From: Chryseobacterium sp. CY350
GTDB taxonomy: Bacteria; Bacteroidota; Bacteroidia; Flavobacteriales; Weeksellaceae
Direction of reading: 5' to 3'
DNA length: 64,000 bases
Assembly (NCBI RefSeq): GCF_027945075.1
Contig: NZ_CP116034.1
Coordinates: 3,410,001-3,474,000, forward strand
A model generated the notes under the pieces. The model saw only the letters and a list, made by a program, of their open reading frames with translations. It was not told where the DNA came from and did no database searches. Made by a program: the position numbers and the translations under genes. The stretch's first letter is position 1; every line of letters begins with the position of its first letter. This document shows, piece by piece, positions 1-8,769 of the stretch.

Positions 1-123
1 TATTCGCTCGTATAACATTCATTTTCAGTAAATTAAAAAATTAAATGAATTTTTTGTTAACGGAATGGTTATTATATATATATTTAGGGACAAGTATTTC
101 TGTACAATTTGAGTGTAATTTAA

Positions 124-137
124 TGCAATCGATTACG
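124..137 (+). promoter_or_regulatory. Candidate LacI-family operator upstream of kduI
   Basis: The 14 bases match the LacI-family half-site pattern TGnAAnCGnTTnCA at every fixed position except the last, with AATCGATT at the centre. It lies about 50 bases before kduI. A second palindrome, AACCGGTT, follows at about 147-154. The LacI-type gene at 16.1 kb is a plausible but unproven regulator. Confidence 0.5.
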
Positions 138-186
138 CAATGTTTAACCGGTTTTTGTAACCGTAATTAAGTTTAAAATCTAGAGT

Positions 187-1023
187 ATGACAAAATCAGA
201 ATTTCGTTACGCCCATCATCCTGAAGATGTAAAAAAATATACAACTGAAGACCTGAGAAGGGAGTTTTTAATGAATGATTTATTTAATGAAGATCAAATC
301 AATGTAGTGTATTCTATGTACGACAGAATGATCGTAGGTGGTGCAATGCCTGTAAATAGCGCATTGAAACTTGAACCTACCGATGATTTGAAGGCAGAAA
401 ACTTCCTCGACAGAAGAGAATTGGGAATTATCAACGTAGGTGCTGCCGGAAAGGTAACCGTTGACGGAGAGGTTTTCGAACTTGAAAATAAGGAAGCTTT
501 ATACATAGGAAAAGGGGCAAAGGATGTCGTTTTTGAAAACGGAAATGAAGGTCAGACTTTATTTTATTTTAATTCTGCTCCGGCGCATCACACTTTTCCT
601 ACAAAGAAAATCACTAAAAATGAAGCCGAAATTGTAGAATTGGGAGAAGCAAAATACGCCAACAGACGTACCATCAATAAGTTGATCGTCAACAGCGTAT
701 TGGAAACTTGCCAACTACAAATGGGAATGACTGAGTTGCACGAAGGAAGTGTTTGGAACACGATGCCTTCTCACACGCATACCCGTAGAATGGAAGCTTA
801 TTTTTATTTTGATCTTGAAGAAGGGCAGGCGGTAAGTCATTTTCTTGGCCAGCCGAATGAGACCCGTCATATCTTTATGAAAAACAATGAAGCAGTCTTG
901 TCTCCGGAATGGTCTATTCACTCAGGGGTTGGTACTTCCAACTACACTTTTATCTGGGGAATGGCAGGAGAAAATATGGATTATGGAGACATGGACGCTG
1001 TTAAAACTAACGAACTAAAGTAA
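187..1023 (+). CDS. kduI: 5-dehydro-4-deoxy-D-glucuronate isomerase (KduI)
   Basis: This cytosolic enzyme isomerises 5-keto-4-deoxyuronate, released from pectin or other uronate polymers by lyases, to 2,5-diketo-3-deoxygluconate. The 278-residue length is typical of the family. The cupin metal site is visible as HTHTRRME, giving His196, His198 and Glu203, with a further His at about 245 in EWSIHSG; these positions agree with the zinc ligands known for the E. coli enzyme. It is the first gene of a plus-strand hexuronate cluster and is followed 10 bases later by kduD, whose product acts next. A LacI-type operator lies upstream. Identification is firm. Confidence 0.96.
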   Translation: MTKSEFRYAHHPEDVKKYTTEDLRREFLMNDLFNEDQINVVYSMYDRMIVGGAMPVNSALKLEPTDDLKAENFLDRRELGIINVGAAGKVTVDGEVFELENKEALYIGKGAKDVVFENGNEGQTLFYFNSAPAHHTFPTKKITKNEAEIVELGEAKYANRRTINKLIVNSVLETCQLQMGMTELHEGSVWNTMPSHTHTRRMEAYFYFDLEEGQAVSHFLGQPNETRHIFMKNNEAVLSPEWSIHSGVGTSNYTFIWGMAGENMDYGDMDAVKTNELK

Positions 1024-1033
1024 TTTTTTCTAC

Positions 1034-1816
1034 ATGAATTTATTCGATTTATCCGGAAAAGTAGCCGTTGTAACCGGCGGTACTCACGGATTAGGAATGG
1101 CAATGGCTGAAGGTCTTGCCTCTGCAGGTGCTGAACTGGCAATCACAAGTACAACTCCCTCAAAATTAGATGAAGCCTTAGAATATTATCGCAGTAAAGG
1201 ATATAACGCTACAGGTTATCTTTTTGATGTAACAGACGAACGTGAAGCTGCTCAGAAAGTAGCATTAATGCTTGCTACACATGGGAAAATCGACATCTTA
1301 GTCAACAATGCGGGAATCATCAAACGTGTTCCGGCTTTGGAGATGGATGTTGCAGACTTTAGAAAAGTAATCGATGTAGATCTTACCGGTCCTTTCATCA
1401 TGTCTCAACTGGTTGGGAAACATATGATCAAAAGACAATCCGGTAAAATCATCAATATTTGCTCGATGATGAGTGAGCTTGGCCGCGACAATGTAGTAGC
1501 GTACGCTTCTGCAAAAGGCGGACTGAAAATGCTTACCAAAAATTTAGCAACAGAATGGGCAAAACACAATATTCAGGTGAACGGTATCGGTCCTGGATAT
1601 TTTGCGACAACCCAAACAGAACCAATCAGAGTAGACGGTCATCCGTTTAACGATTTTATCATCAGCAGAACTCCGGAAGGAAGATGGGGGAACCCGGAAG
1701 ATCTTTCAGGAACGGCTATTTTCTTAGCTTCAGACGCAAGTAAATTTATCAACGGACACATTATTTATGTGGATGGAGGTATTTTGGCGACCATCGGGAA
1801 ACCTGCTAATGAATAA
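1034..1816 (+). CDS. kduD: 2-dehydro-3-deoxy-D-gluconate 5-dehydrogenase (KduD)
   Basis: This is a classical short-chain dehydrogenase of 260 residues that reduces 2,5-diketo-3-deoxygluconate to 2-keto-3-deoxygluconate with NAD(P)H. The nucleotide-binding TGGTHGLG motif is at the N-terminus, NNAG follows near residue 92, and the catalytic YASAK places Tyr157 and Lys161. The C-terminal YVDGG is standard for the family. It sits 10 bases after kduI and 18 bases before uxaC, so co-transcription is likely. The substrate is assigned from adjacency to kduI, since SDR sequence alone does not fix it. Confidence 0.93.
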   Translation: MNLFDLSGKVAVVTGGTHGLGMAMAEGLASAGAELAITSTTPSKLDEALEYYRSKGYNATGYLFDVTDEREAAQKVALMLATHGKIDILVNNAGIIKRVPALEMDVADFRKVIDVDLTGPFIMSQLVGKHMIKRQSGKIINICSMMSELGRDNVVAYASAKGGLKMLTKNLATEWAKHNIQVNGIGPGYFATTQTEPIRVDGHPFNDFIISRTPEGRWGNPEDLSGTAIFLASDASKFINGHIIYVDGGILATIGKPANE

Positions 1817-1834
1817 CACAAGAATTTTACAGAA

Positions 1835-3232
1835 ATGAAATCTTTTATTACAGATAATTTTTTACTACAAAATAAATATGCGGAAGAATTATATTTCAAT
1901 TTCGCAGAAAAACAGCCAATCATCGATTATCATAATCACTTGATTCCTAAAGATATCTCTGAAGACACGGTTTTCGAAAATATTTCTAAAGTTTGGATTG
2001 CAGGCGATCATTACAAATGGCGTGCAATGCGTACAATGGGCGTGAACGAAAGATTCATCACGGGCGACGCAACAGATAAAGAGAAATTCGAGGCTTGGGC
2101 AAAAACGGTTCCTTATACTTTAAGAAATCCTTTGTACCACTGGACGCATTTAGAATTAAAGCGTTATTTCGGTATCGATGAATTATTAAACGAAAAAAAC
2201 GCGTCAAATATTTACGACAACATCACCGCACAACTTCAGACTCCTGAAAAGTCGACAAGAGGTTTGCTGAAAATGATGAACGTAGAATCTTTGTGCACCA
2301 CAGAAGATCCGATTGATGTTTTAAATTATCATCAGGATTTGGCGAAAAGTGATTTCAGCATTAAAGTAAGCACAGCTTTCCGTCCTGATAAAGCAATTTT
2401 GATTGAAAATCACAACTTTGCAGATTATATTTCTAAATTGGGCGAGTCGGCTGGAATTGAAATCAATTCTTACCAGACTTTGTGTGATGCTTTACTAAAA
2501 AGAGTAGAATATTTCCATGAAAACGGATGCAGATTATGCGACCACGGATTGAATAATATTTCTTTTGAAGAAGCTTCAGAAGCTGAAGTAGGCGCAATTT
2601 TCAACGATAAAATTTCAGGAAAAGTAATCGCTGAAAAGCAGGTGAATCAGTTCAAAACTGCTATTTTATTATTCTTAGGCGAAACTTATCATAAATTCGG
2701 ATGGGTTCAGCAGTTCCATTTGGGAGCTTTAAGAAACAATAACGAAAGAATGCACAGAATATTAGGTCCTGATACAGGATGGGATTCTATTGGTGACTTC
2801 GTGCAGGCTGAAACTTTATCTAAATTATTAAACGCTTTAGACGGAAAGGACAAACTGACCAAAACAATTCTATATAACTTAAATCCTGCCGACAACGAAA
2901 TTTTCGCGACTATGATCGGGAATTTTAATGACGGCAGTATCAAAGGAAAAGTACAATTCGGTTCGGGATGGTGGTTTTTGGATCAGAAAGACGGAATGAT
3001 CAAGCAGATGAATGCCCTTTCAAACATGGGATTGATCAGCTGTTTCGTAGGAATGTTGACAGATTCTAGAAGTTTCTTATCTTACCCGAGACACGAATAT
3101 TTCAGAAGAGTATTGTGTAATCTTTTCGGAGAAGAAATGAAAAACGGCGAATTGCCGGATGATATGGAATTAATTGGTAAAACAATTTCCGATATTTGTT
3201 ATCACAATGCTAAAAATTATTTCGATTTTTAA
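1835..3232 (+). CDS. uxaC: Glucuronate/galacturonate isomerase (UxaC)
   Basis: The 465-residue protein belongs to the uronate isomerase family of amidohydrolase-like TIM barrels, converting D-galacturonate to D-tagaturonate or D-glucuronate to D-fructuronate. The metal-binding HxH occurs early in IDYHNHLIP. The C-terminal half holds the conserved GSGWWF and SYPRHEYFRR segments. It lies just downstream of kduD. With uxaB and uxaA in the same cluster and no uxuA or uxuB here, galacturonate is the more likely substrate in this setting. After its stop comes a 321-base spacer made of dispersed repeats, so the later genes may have their own promoter. Confidence 0.95.
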   Translation: MKSFITDNFLLQNKYAEELYFNFAEKQPIIDYHNHLIPKDISEDTVFENISKVWIAGDHYKWRAMRTMGVNERFITGDATDKEKFEAWAKTVPYTLRNPLYHWTHLELKRYFGIDELLNEKNASNIYDNITAQLQTPEKSTRGLLKMMNVESLCTTEDPIDVLNYHQDLAKSDFSIKVSTAFRPDKAILIENHNFADYISKLGESAGIEINSYQTLCDALLKRVEYFHENGCRLCDHGLNNISFEEASEAEVGAIFNDKISGKVIAEKQVNQFKTAILLFLGETYHKFGWVQQFHLGALRNNNERMHRILGPDTGWDSIGDFVQAETLSKLLNALDGKDKLTKTILYNLNPADNEIFATMIGNFNDGSIKGKVQFGSGWWFLDQKDGMIKQMNALSNMGLISCFVGMLTDSRSFLSYPRHEYFRRVLCNLFGEEMKNGELPDDMELIGKTISDICYHNAKNYFDF

Positions 3233-3258
3233 ATTTCGAATTAAATAAATAAAATTTG

Positions 3259-3382
3259 AACCATTAAGGAGAATTAAGGAGTTAAGGCTTTTTAAGATTA
3301 AAATCTAAGATTTATTTAGCAGACTGCTTAAAGCGAAGCTCAACTTATTGATTCTTAAATTCTTAATAAATCTTAATGGTTT
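3259..3382. repeat. Dispersed repeat D, copy 1 (inverted ends)
   Basis: The element begins AACCATTAAGGAGAATTAAG and ends CTTAATAAATCTTAATGGTT, so its ends are inverted copies of each other. A second copy follows the transporter gene at 7.0 kb. Both copies are directly followed by repeat A, which together fill the 3233-3553 spacer. Confidence 0.75.
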
Positions 3383-3431
3383 AAATAATAACAATAATTT
3401 AAATATCTGCAATTTTCTGAATTTGAAAAAT

Positions 3432-3522
3432 CTTTGTGAGCTTGGCTGAGTGGAACGCCTTTGCGAGCTTAAAATATACATCGAGTTTTAAAAGAAAAAT
3501 CTTAGCGTACTTGCGTTTAAAA
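3432..3522. repeat. Dispersed repeat A, copy 1
   Basis: This is a roughly 90-base intergenic repeat with the recognisable core AACGCCTTTGCGAGCTTAAA and a second block ending in TTGCGTTTAAAA. Close copies occur at 4.6, 7.2, 37.6 and 52.1 kb, with a partial copy at 61.6 kb. All lie between genes, as expected of a REP-like element. Confidence 0.8.
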
Positions 3523-3553
3523 CACAGCAGATATTAAACAGAGTATTTAAAAT

Positions 3554-4561
3554 ATGGCTAGTAAAATACTTACTTTCGGTGAAGTAATCATGAGGCTTTC
3601 ACCTCCCGGAAACAAAACAATGAAACAGAGCCACGAGATGGAGTTCTTTTTCGGCGGAACTGAGCTCAACGTAGCTTCCTCATTGGCAACAATGGGTTGC
3701 GATGTGACGCACATCAGTAATGTTTCTGACGATTTTGTGGGAGAATCTGCATTGTCTTTCATCAAAAGTTTCGGAATAAATACAACTTTCATCAATAAAA
3801 ACGAACATCCTTTAGGTTTATATTTCCTTGAAGTAGGGGCATCCGTTCGTGCGAGCAGAATTGCTTACAACAGACTGAACGGTTCTTTTGCCAACATCAA
3901 ACCCGAACAGGTAGACTGGAAAAAAGCTCTGGAAGGTTGCGACTATTTCCACTGGACAGGCATCAGCCCCGGAATTTCCGAAGGTGCTTACGAAACTTTG
4001 AAAGAAGGTTTATTGACAGCCAGAGAAATGGGAATTGAAGTGACAACCGATCCTGCTTACCGTTCCAACCTTTGGAAATATGGTAAAAACGGAAACGAAG
4101 TTTTAAAGGAATTGGTTTCTTACTCAACGATTTTTATCGGTGGAGTGAATGAAATTAATGAGATTTTGGGAACTCAATTTTCGTCAGATCAGCAAGGTTT
4201 TATTGAAGCCTGTGAAGAATTAAAAAAACAATGTCCTTCTATTCATAAAATTTTCGACAAAATAAGAATTGGGGTTACAGCGAGTTCTCAACAAACGCAG
4301 GGAAGAGCTTTGATTAACGGGAATTATTTTGAAACTAAATTTTTAGAAATAGACAACGTAGTCGACAGAATCGGAACGGGAGATGCTTTTGCCGCAGGTT
4401 TAATTTACGGTCTATTAAATTTCGATGACGAAAAAGCACTGAATTTCGCCAACGCAGCCTGCGCCATCAAACACACGATTCTAGGTGACATCAATTACTG
4501 CAGCGCAGAAGATATCCTCGAAGTAATGGCCGGAAATTCCGGAGGAAGAATCAAAAGGTAG
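3554..4561 (+). CDS. kdgK: 2-keto-3-deoxygluconate kinase (KdgK), PfkB family
   Basis: The enzyme phosphorylates 2-keto-3-deoxygluconate to KDPG using ATP. The 335-residue sequence shows PfkB/ribokinase features: an N-terminal sugar-binding segment ending in FFGGTELNVA, and the C-terminal signature GTGDAFAAGL near residues 273-282, which contains the catalytic Asp and the anion hole. Both the Kdu branch and the galacturonate branch of this cluster feed into this step, and the next gene, eda, takes its product. It is separated from uxaC by repeats D and A and from eda by another repeat A copy. Confidence 0.93.
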   Translation: MASKILTFGEVIMRLSPPGNKTMKQSHEMEFFFGGTELNVASSLATMGCDVTHISNVSDDFVGESALSFIKSFGINTTFINKNEHPLGLYFLEVGASVRASRIAYNRLNGSFANIKPEQVDWKKALEGCDYFHWTGISPGISEGAYETLKEGLLTAREMGIEVTTDPAYRSNLWKYGKNGNEVLKELVSYSTIFIGGVNEINEILGTQFSSDQQGFIEACEELKKQCPSIHKIFDKIRIGVTASSQQTQGRALINGNYFETKFLEIDNVVDRIGTGDAFAAGLIYGLLNFDDEKALNFANAACAIKHTILGDINYCSAEDILEVMAGNSGGRIKR

Positions 4562-4615
4562 CTTTTCGCTTTTGGCTGTTAGCTTTTGGCAATTGGCTTA
4601 GTGCTTAAAATAAAC

Positions 4616-4729
4616 ATTGCGGACTTAGCTTAGTGAAATCGAAGATTCGACGAAGTCAAACGCCTTTGCGAACTTAAAAATATACATCAAGTTTTAAAAA
4701 GAAAATCTTTGCGCTCTTTGCGATAAAAA
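4616..4729. repeat. Dispersed repeat A, copy 2 (with extra segment)
   Basis: This copy has the core AACGCCTTTGCGAACTTAAA and the shared TATACATCAAGTTTTAAAAA block. Relative to other copies it carries about 25 extra bases around ATCGAAGATTCGACGAAG, which is itself a small palindrome. Confidence 0.8.
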
Positions 4730-4810
4730 AAGGAAGTGTTGAAGTTACAGCATACCAAAGGATGGTTAAACCTCCATCAAAGATTATTTTAACAAAATAA
4801 TTCAACAAAA

Positions 4811-5470
4811 ATGACAAAAATTCAATTGGTTACAAACACCATCATCAATCAGGGAGCTTTGCCTCTGTATTACAATGCTGATGAAACGGTAACTTTAGAA
4901 ATATTGAGATCGCTTTACAAAGCAGGAATCCGCGCAGTAGAATATACCAGCCGTGGAGAAGCTGCGTTGAGCAATTTCACAAAAATGGTAGAAGTACGTA
5001 ATGCAGAAATGCTTGAAATGCTTCTCGGAATCGGCACCATCAAAAATGTAAAACAAGCTGAAGAATATTACAAAGCGGGAGCAGATTTCTTTATCAGTCC
5101 GGGTTTTGTAGCGGAAGTTGCAGCATTTCTAATTCCGAAAGATGTGTTGTACAGTCCGGGTTGTATGACTCCGACAGAAATTATTGAGGCGGAAACAGCT
5201 GGGGTAACTTTCATTAAATTATTCCCGGGGAATGCTTTGGGACCAGGATTTATGAGTGCCATCAAAGACGTTTTCCCAAATCTGAAATTTATGCCGACAG
5301 GAGGTGTTGATACTACGAAAGAAAGTATTGACAGTTGGTTCAAGTCGGGAGTTTCTGCAGTGGGAATGGGAAGCAAGCTGGTAAGCAAAGAATTAATGCT
5401 TGCGAAAGACTATGCGACGATAGAAAATGAAACCAAAAAAGTGCTGGATATTATTCAGACTTTAAAATAA
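4811..5470 (+). CDS. eda: KDPG aldolase (Eda)
   Basis: Bifunctional 4-hydroxy-2-oxoglutarate / 2-dehydro-3-deoxyphosphogluconate aldolase, which cleaves KDPG to pyruvate and glyceraldehyde-3-phosphate. The 219-residue class I TIM-barrel protein carries EYTSRG with the catalytic Glu and substrate Arg, GIGTIKN, SPGF, and the Schiff-base lysine in FIKLFPGN at Lys136. It lies directly downstream of kdgK and 12 bases before the importer ATG, so the last enzymatic step and uptake are probably co-transcribed. Confidence is high because the motif set is complete. Confidence 0.95.
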   Translation: MTKIQLVTNTIINQGALPLYYNADETVTLEILRSLYKAGIRAVEYTSRGEAALSNFTKMVEVRNAEMLEMLLGIGTIKNVKQAEEYYKAGADFFISPGFVAEVAAFLIPKDVLYSPGCMTPTEIIEAETAGVTFIKLFPGNALGPGFMSAIKDVFPNLKFMPTGGVDTTKESIDSWFKSGVSAVGMGSKLVSKELMLAKDYATIENETKKVLDIIQTLK

Positions 5471-5482
5471 ATAAAATTGACT

Positions 5483-7012
5483 ATGAGTTCAGTTAAATCT
5501 CTTAAGCCGACGCAATACAGATGGACGATTTGTCTGCTGTTATTTCTCGCCACCACAATCAATTATCTCGATCGTCAGGTTTTATCATTGACGTGGAAAG
5601 ATTTTATAGCACCGGAATTTCATTGGAATAACAACGATTACGGAAATATCACGGCATTATTCTCTATATTTTATGCAGTGGGAATGCTTTTCGCAGGAAA
5701 ATTCGTTGACTTCATGGATACCAAAAAAGGTTTTCTTTGGGCTATCGGAGTTTGGTCTATCGGTGCAGTTTTACACGCATTCTGTGGAATCGCAACGTCA
5801 GGAATCCTTACCGGAACTTGGACGGCTGGTTTTCATGGTTCTAAAGAATTGATTGGTACAGTGTCTAACACTTCTGCGATCATCAGTACAAGTGTTACCT
5901 TATTTGTTTTTGCACGTTTCGTATTGGCAATTGGTGAAGCAGGAAATTTCCCGGCGGCAATCAAAACTACGGCAGAATATTTCCCTAAAAAAGACAGAGC
6001 ATTTTCTACAAGTATCTGGAACGCCGGAGCTACTGTTGGAGCTTTGGCAGCACCGCTTACAATTCCATTTATTGCAAAGTCAATGGGTTGGGAATGGGCG
6101 TTTATCATTATTGGTGCGCTAGGATTTGTATGGATGGGACTTTGGGTTTTCGTTTACAAAAAGCCACATTTACACAAGAGAGTTAACGAGCACGAATTAA
6201 CGTATATCAATCAGGATCAGGATGATCTTCCGAATGAAGACACTTACGTTCCTGAAAAAGTATTTACGTTCAAAGAATGCTTCAGCTACAGACAGACTTG
6301 GGCTTTTGCCTTCGGTAAATTTATGACAGACGGAGTTTGGTGGTTCTTTTTATTCTGGACTCCGGCTTATTTAAGTTCGGTTTACGGAATGGATTCCACA
6401 CAAAGTGCATTGCCATTATTCGTATTATACATGATCACTTTACTATCCATTATCGGTGGATGGCTTCCAAAATATTTTGTTGAAAAGAAAGGAATGAACG
6501 CTTACAACGGAAGAATGAAAGCGATGTTGATTTTCGCATTTTTCCCTCTGTTGGCGCTTTTAGCACAACCTTTAGGAACGATTACCTATTGGCTTCCGGT
6601 TTTAATTATTGGAGTTGCAGGAGCAGCGCATCAGGCTTGGTCTGCAAACATCTTCTCAACAGTTGGCGATATGTTTCCGAAAAAAGCCATCGCAACCATC
6701 ACTGGAATTGGCGGAATGGCTGGAGGAATAGGTTCATTTATCATTAATAAATCTTCAGGAGTTTTATTTGATCACGCTCACAAAGCATGGTCAACTGTTG
6801 ACGGAGTTCCGTTATTGGAAAAATATCCACAATACGTAAACGATCGTTTGCCGGATGGTTTCTTTGAGCAGTTAGAAAAATCAGGAGCGGTAGTTTCAGA
6901 CGGAATTGATAAAGGCTACATGATCATTTTCTCAATCTGTGCAGTCGCTTACCTTATTGCATGGGTGGTAATGAAATCATTGGTTCCTAAATATAAAGTG
7001 ATCAGTAAATAA
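5483..7012 (+). CDS. exuT: Hexuronate:H+ symporter, MFS (ExuT-like)
   Basis: This is an inner-membrane major facilitator of about 509 residues with twelve predicted hydrophobic segments. The N-terminus shows the anion:cation symporter signature around INYLDRQVLSL, followed by the inter-helix GKFVDFMDTKKGF loop. I prefer the ATG at 5483 over the TTG six bases earlier. The gene sits inside the hexuronate cluster right after eda, and this family includes ExuT and related glucarate/galactonate carriers. It is somewhat longer than E. coli ExuT, with an extra extracytoplasmic stretch near residues 95-125. Substrate is inferred from context; galacturonate is the best guess. Confidence 0.85.
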   Translation: MSSVKSLKPTQYRWTICLLLFLATTINYLDRQVLSLTWKDFIAPEFHWNNNDYGNITALFSIFYAVGMLFAGKFVDFMDTKKGFLWAIGVWSIGAVLHAFCGIATSGILTGTWTAGFHGSKELIGTVSNTSAIISTSVTLFVFARFVLAIGEAGNFPAAIKTTAEYFPKKDRAFSTSIWNAGATVGALAAPLTIPFIAKSMGWEWAFIIIGALGFVWMGLWVFVYKKPHLHKRVNEHELTYINQDQDDLPNEDTYVPEKVFTFKECFSYRQTWAFAFGKFMTDGVWWFFLFWTPAYLSSVYGMDSTQSALPLFVLYMITLLSIIGGWLPKYFVEKKGMNAYNGRMKAMLIFAFFPLLALLAQPLGTITYWLPVLIIGVAGAAHQAWSANIFSTVGDMFPKKAIATITGIGGMAGGIGSFIINKSSGVLFDHAHKAWSTVDGVPLLEKYPQYVNDRLPDGFFEQLEKSGAVVSDGIDKGYMIIFSICAVAYLIAWVVMKSLVPKYKVISK

Positions 7013-7023
7013 ATTAAAATTTA

Positions 7024-7146
7024 AACCATTAAGGAGAATTAAGAAGTTAAGAAAGATTTAGAATTTGCTTGCAAACTGAAGTGCATACTTTAGAAATTTA
7101 TTTCTCTTAAATAACCTAAACCCCTTAATAAATCTTAATGATTCAA
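7024..7146. repeat. Dispersed repeat D, copy 2
   Basis: It starts AACCATTAAGGAGAATTAAG like copy 1 and ends AATAAATCTTAATGATT, while the centre has diverged. It is followed by repeat A in the same order and orientation as after uxaC, so D+A behaves as a composite spacer. Confidence 0.7.
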
Positions 7147-7154
7147 ATATAAAA

Positions 7155-7248
7155 CTTTGAGTTCTTAGCTAAGTAGAACGCCTTTGCGAACTTAAAAATA
7201 TACATCAAGTTTTAAAAAGAAAATCTTTGCGCCCTTTGCGTTTAAAAA
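7155..7248. repeat. Dispersed repeat A, copy 3
   Basis: This copy is nearly identical to copy 2 over AACGCCTTTGCGAACTTAAA and the following TATACATCAAGTTTTAAAAA block. It lies just upstream of uxaB. Confidence 0.8.
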
Positions 7249-7299
7249 AGCATTAAGATTTCATCGAATTAAAAACACAATTTAATTCAAATTAGAAAA

Positions 7300-8763
7300 A
7301 TGGAAAATCAGACAAAACAACAGTTAAACCGCCAAAACAGCGGAATAGATACAAAATTACCAATCAAAATCCTACAATTCGGGGGAGGAAACTTCATGCG
7401 TGGATTTACTGATTATGTGATTGATAAATTAAATAAAGAAGCAGGTTTCCACGCAGGAATTGTCAACATACAGCCTACACCAAACGGTTCAGTTCACAAG
7501 CTTGAAGAACAGGGAAATCTCTACACTTTATTTTCAAGAGGAATCAAAAAAGGTGAAATCATCGATGAAAAATGTGTGATTTCGGCAATTCAGAAGTCAG
7601 TAAATCCTTACACAGATTACAACAGTTTCTTAGAATTAGCAAAAGAAGAAGAACTAGAATTTGTTTTTTCAAATACAACCGAAACCGGAATTGCTTACGA
7701 CGAAACAGAAAATACCTATGAAGGTCCGCACAAAAATTTCCCTGCGAAAGTGGCGGTTTTACTTCACGAAAGATATAAGCATTTCAATGGAGCGGCAGAC
7801 AAAGGTTTAAGAATTATTCCTTGCGAGCTGATCGAAGAAAATGCGGTTGTTTTAAAAGGTATTATTTTAAAATATGCCCAACTTTGGAATTTAGAAGAAG
7901 GTTTTGCGCAATGGATTGAACAAAGCAATCACTTCCACAATACTTTGGTCGACAGAATCGTTCCGGGCTATCCGAAAGATGATGCTGCAACCTATGAAGA
8001 CCAGTTGGATTATGAAGATCCGATGATGGTAGTTTCTGAAACATTCCTTTTGTGGGTGATTCAGGGAGGTGAAGATTTAAAAAAGAGAATTCCTTTCGAT
8101 CAGATCAATGAACAGATTTTGGTGGTGGATGATATTCAGCCGTACCGTTTGAGAAAAGTGAGAATTCTGAATGGCGGACATACGTTGATGTTGGCTCCGG
8201 CAATTTTAGCAGGAAAAGAAATCGTAAAAGAAGCAATCGATGACCAGTTTATCGGAACTTTTTTAAGCGATTCTATTTTTAATGAAGTGAATCAGACTTT
8301 AGGTTTGGATGAAACTGAACTGAAGGAATTTGCGGAAGAAGTGTTCGACAGATTCAGAAATCCTTTCATCAAGCATCATTTGGCAAGCATCGCTTTATAT
8401 TTTGTTTCTAAATTTAAAGTGAGAGTGGTTCCGAGTTTGTTGACGTATGTTGAAAGAAATAATAAACTTCCGTTGAATTTAACATTCTCTCTGGCAAGTT
8501 TAATCAGATTCTATCAGGGAAGTTTTGGTGAAAAATCTCTTCCTTTGAATGACGAAGAAGCCATCGTAAACAGATTCAAAGAAATCTGGAAAAACGAAGA
8601 TTACGAAGTAGTTTCAGAACAGGCATTAAGCGAAAAACTATTCTGGGAGACCGACCTTACACAGGTTGAAGGCCTGAAAGCCGCAGTAGCAAAAGCATTG
8701 TACGAAATCGACCACAATGATATGGAAACTGCTTACAAAAATTTTATTCAATTTTATTCTTAA
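7300..8763 (+). CDS. uxaB: Tagaturonate reductase (UxaB, altronate oxidoreductase)
   Basis: The enzyme reduces D-tagaturonate, made by UxaC, to D-altronate with NADH. The 487-residue protein belongs to the mannitol dehydrogenase family: an N-terminal Rossmann domain with LQFGGGNFMRGF near residues 23-34, and a C-terminal helical domain with the catalytic-type lysine in RKVRILNGGHT. It is followed six bases later by uxaA, which acts on its product. The fructuronate reductase UxuB is related, but pairing with altronate dehydratase supports UxaB. Confidence 0.92.
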   Translation: MENQTKQQLNRQNSGIDTKLPIKILQFGGGNFMRGFTDYVIDKLNKEAGFHAGIVNIQPTPNGSVHKLEEQGNLYTLFSRGIKKGEIIDEKCVISAIQKSVNPYTDYNSFLELAKEEELEFVFSNTTETGIAYDETENTYEGPHKNFPAKVAVLLHERYKHFNGAADKGLRIIPCELIEENAVVLKGIILKYAQLWNLEEGFAQWIEQSNHFHNTLVDRIVPGYPKDDAATYEDQLDYEDPMMVVSETFLLWVIQGGEDLKKRIPFDQINEQILVVDDIQPYRLRKVRILNGGHTLMLAPAILAGKEIVKEAIDDQFIGTFLSDSIFNEVNQTLGLDETELKEFAEEVFDRFRNPFIKHHLASIALYFVSKFKVRVVPSLLTYVERNNKLPLNLTFSLASLIRFYQGSFGEKSLPLNDEEAIVNRFKEIWKNEDYEVVSEQALSEKLFWETDLTQVEGLKAAVAKALYEIDHNDMETAYKNFIQFYS

Positions 8764-8769
8764 ACAATC

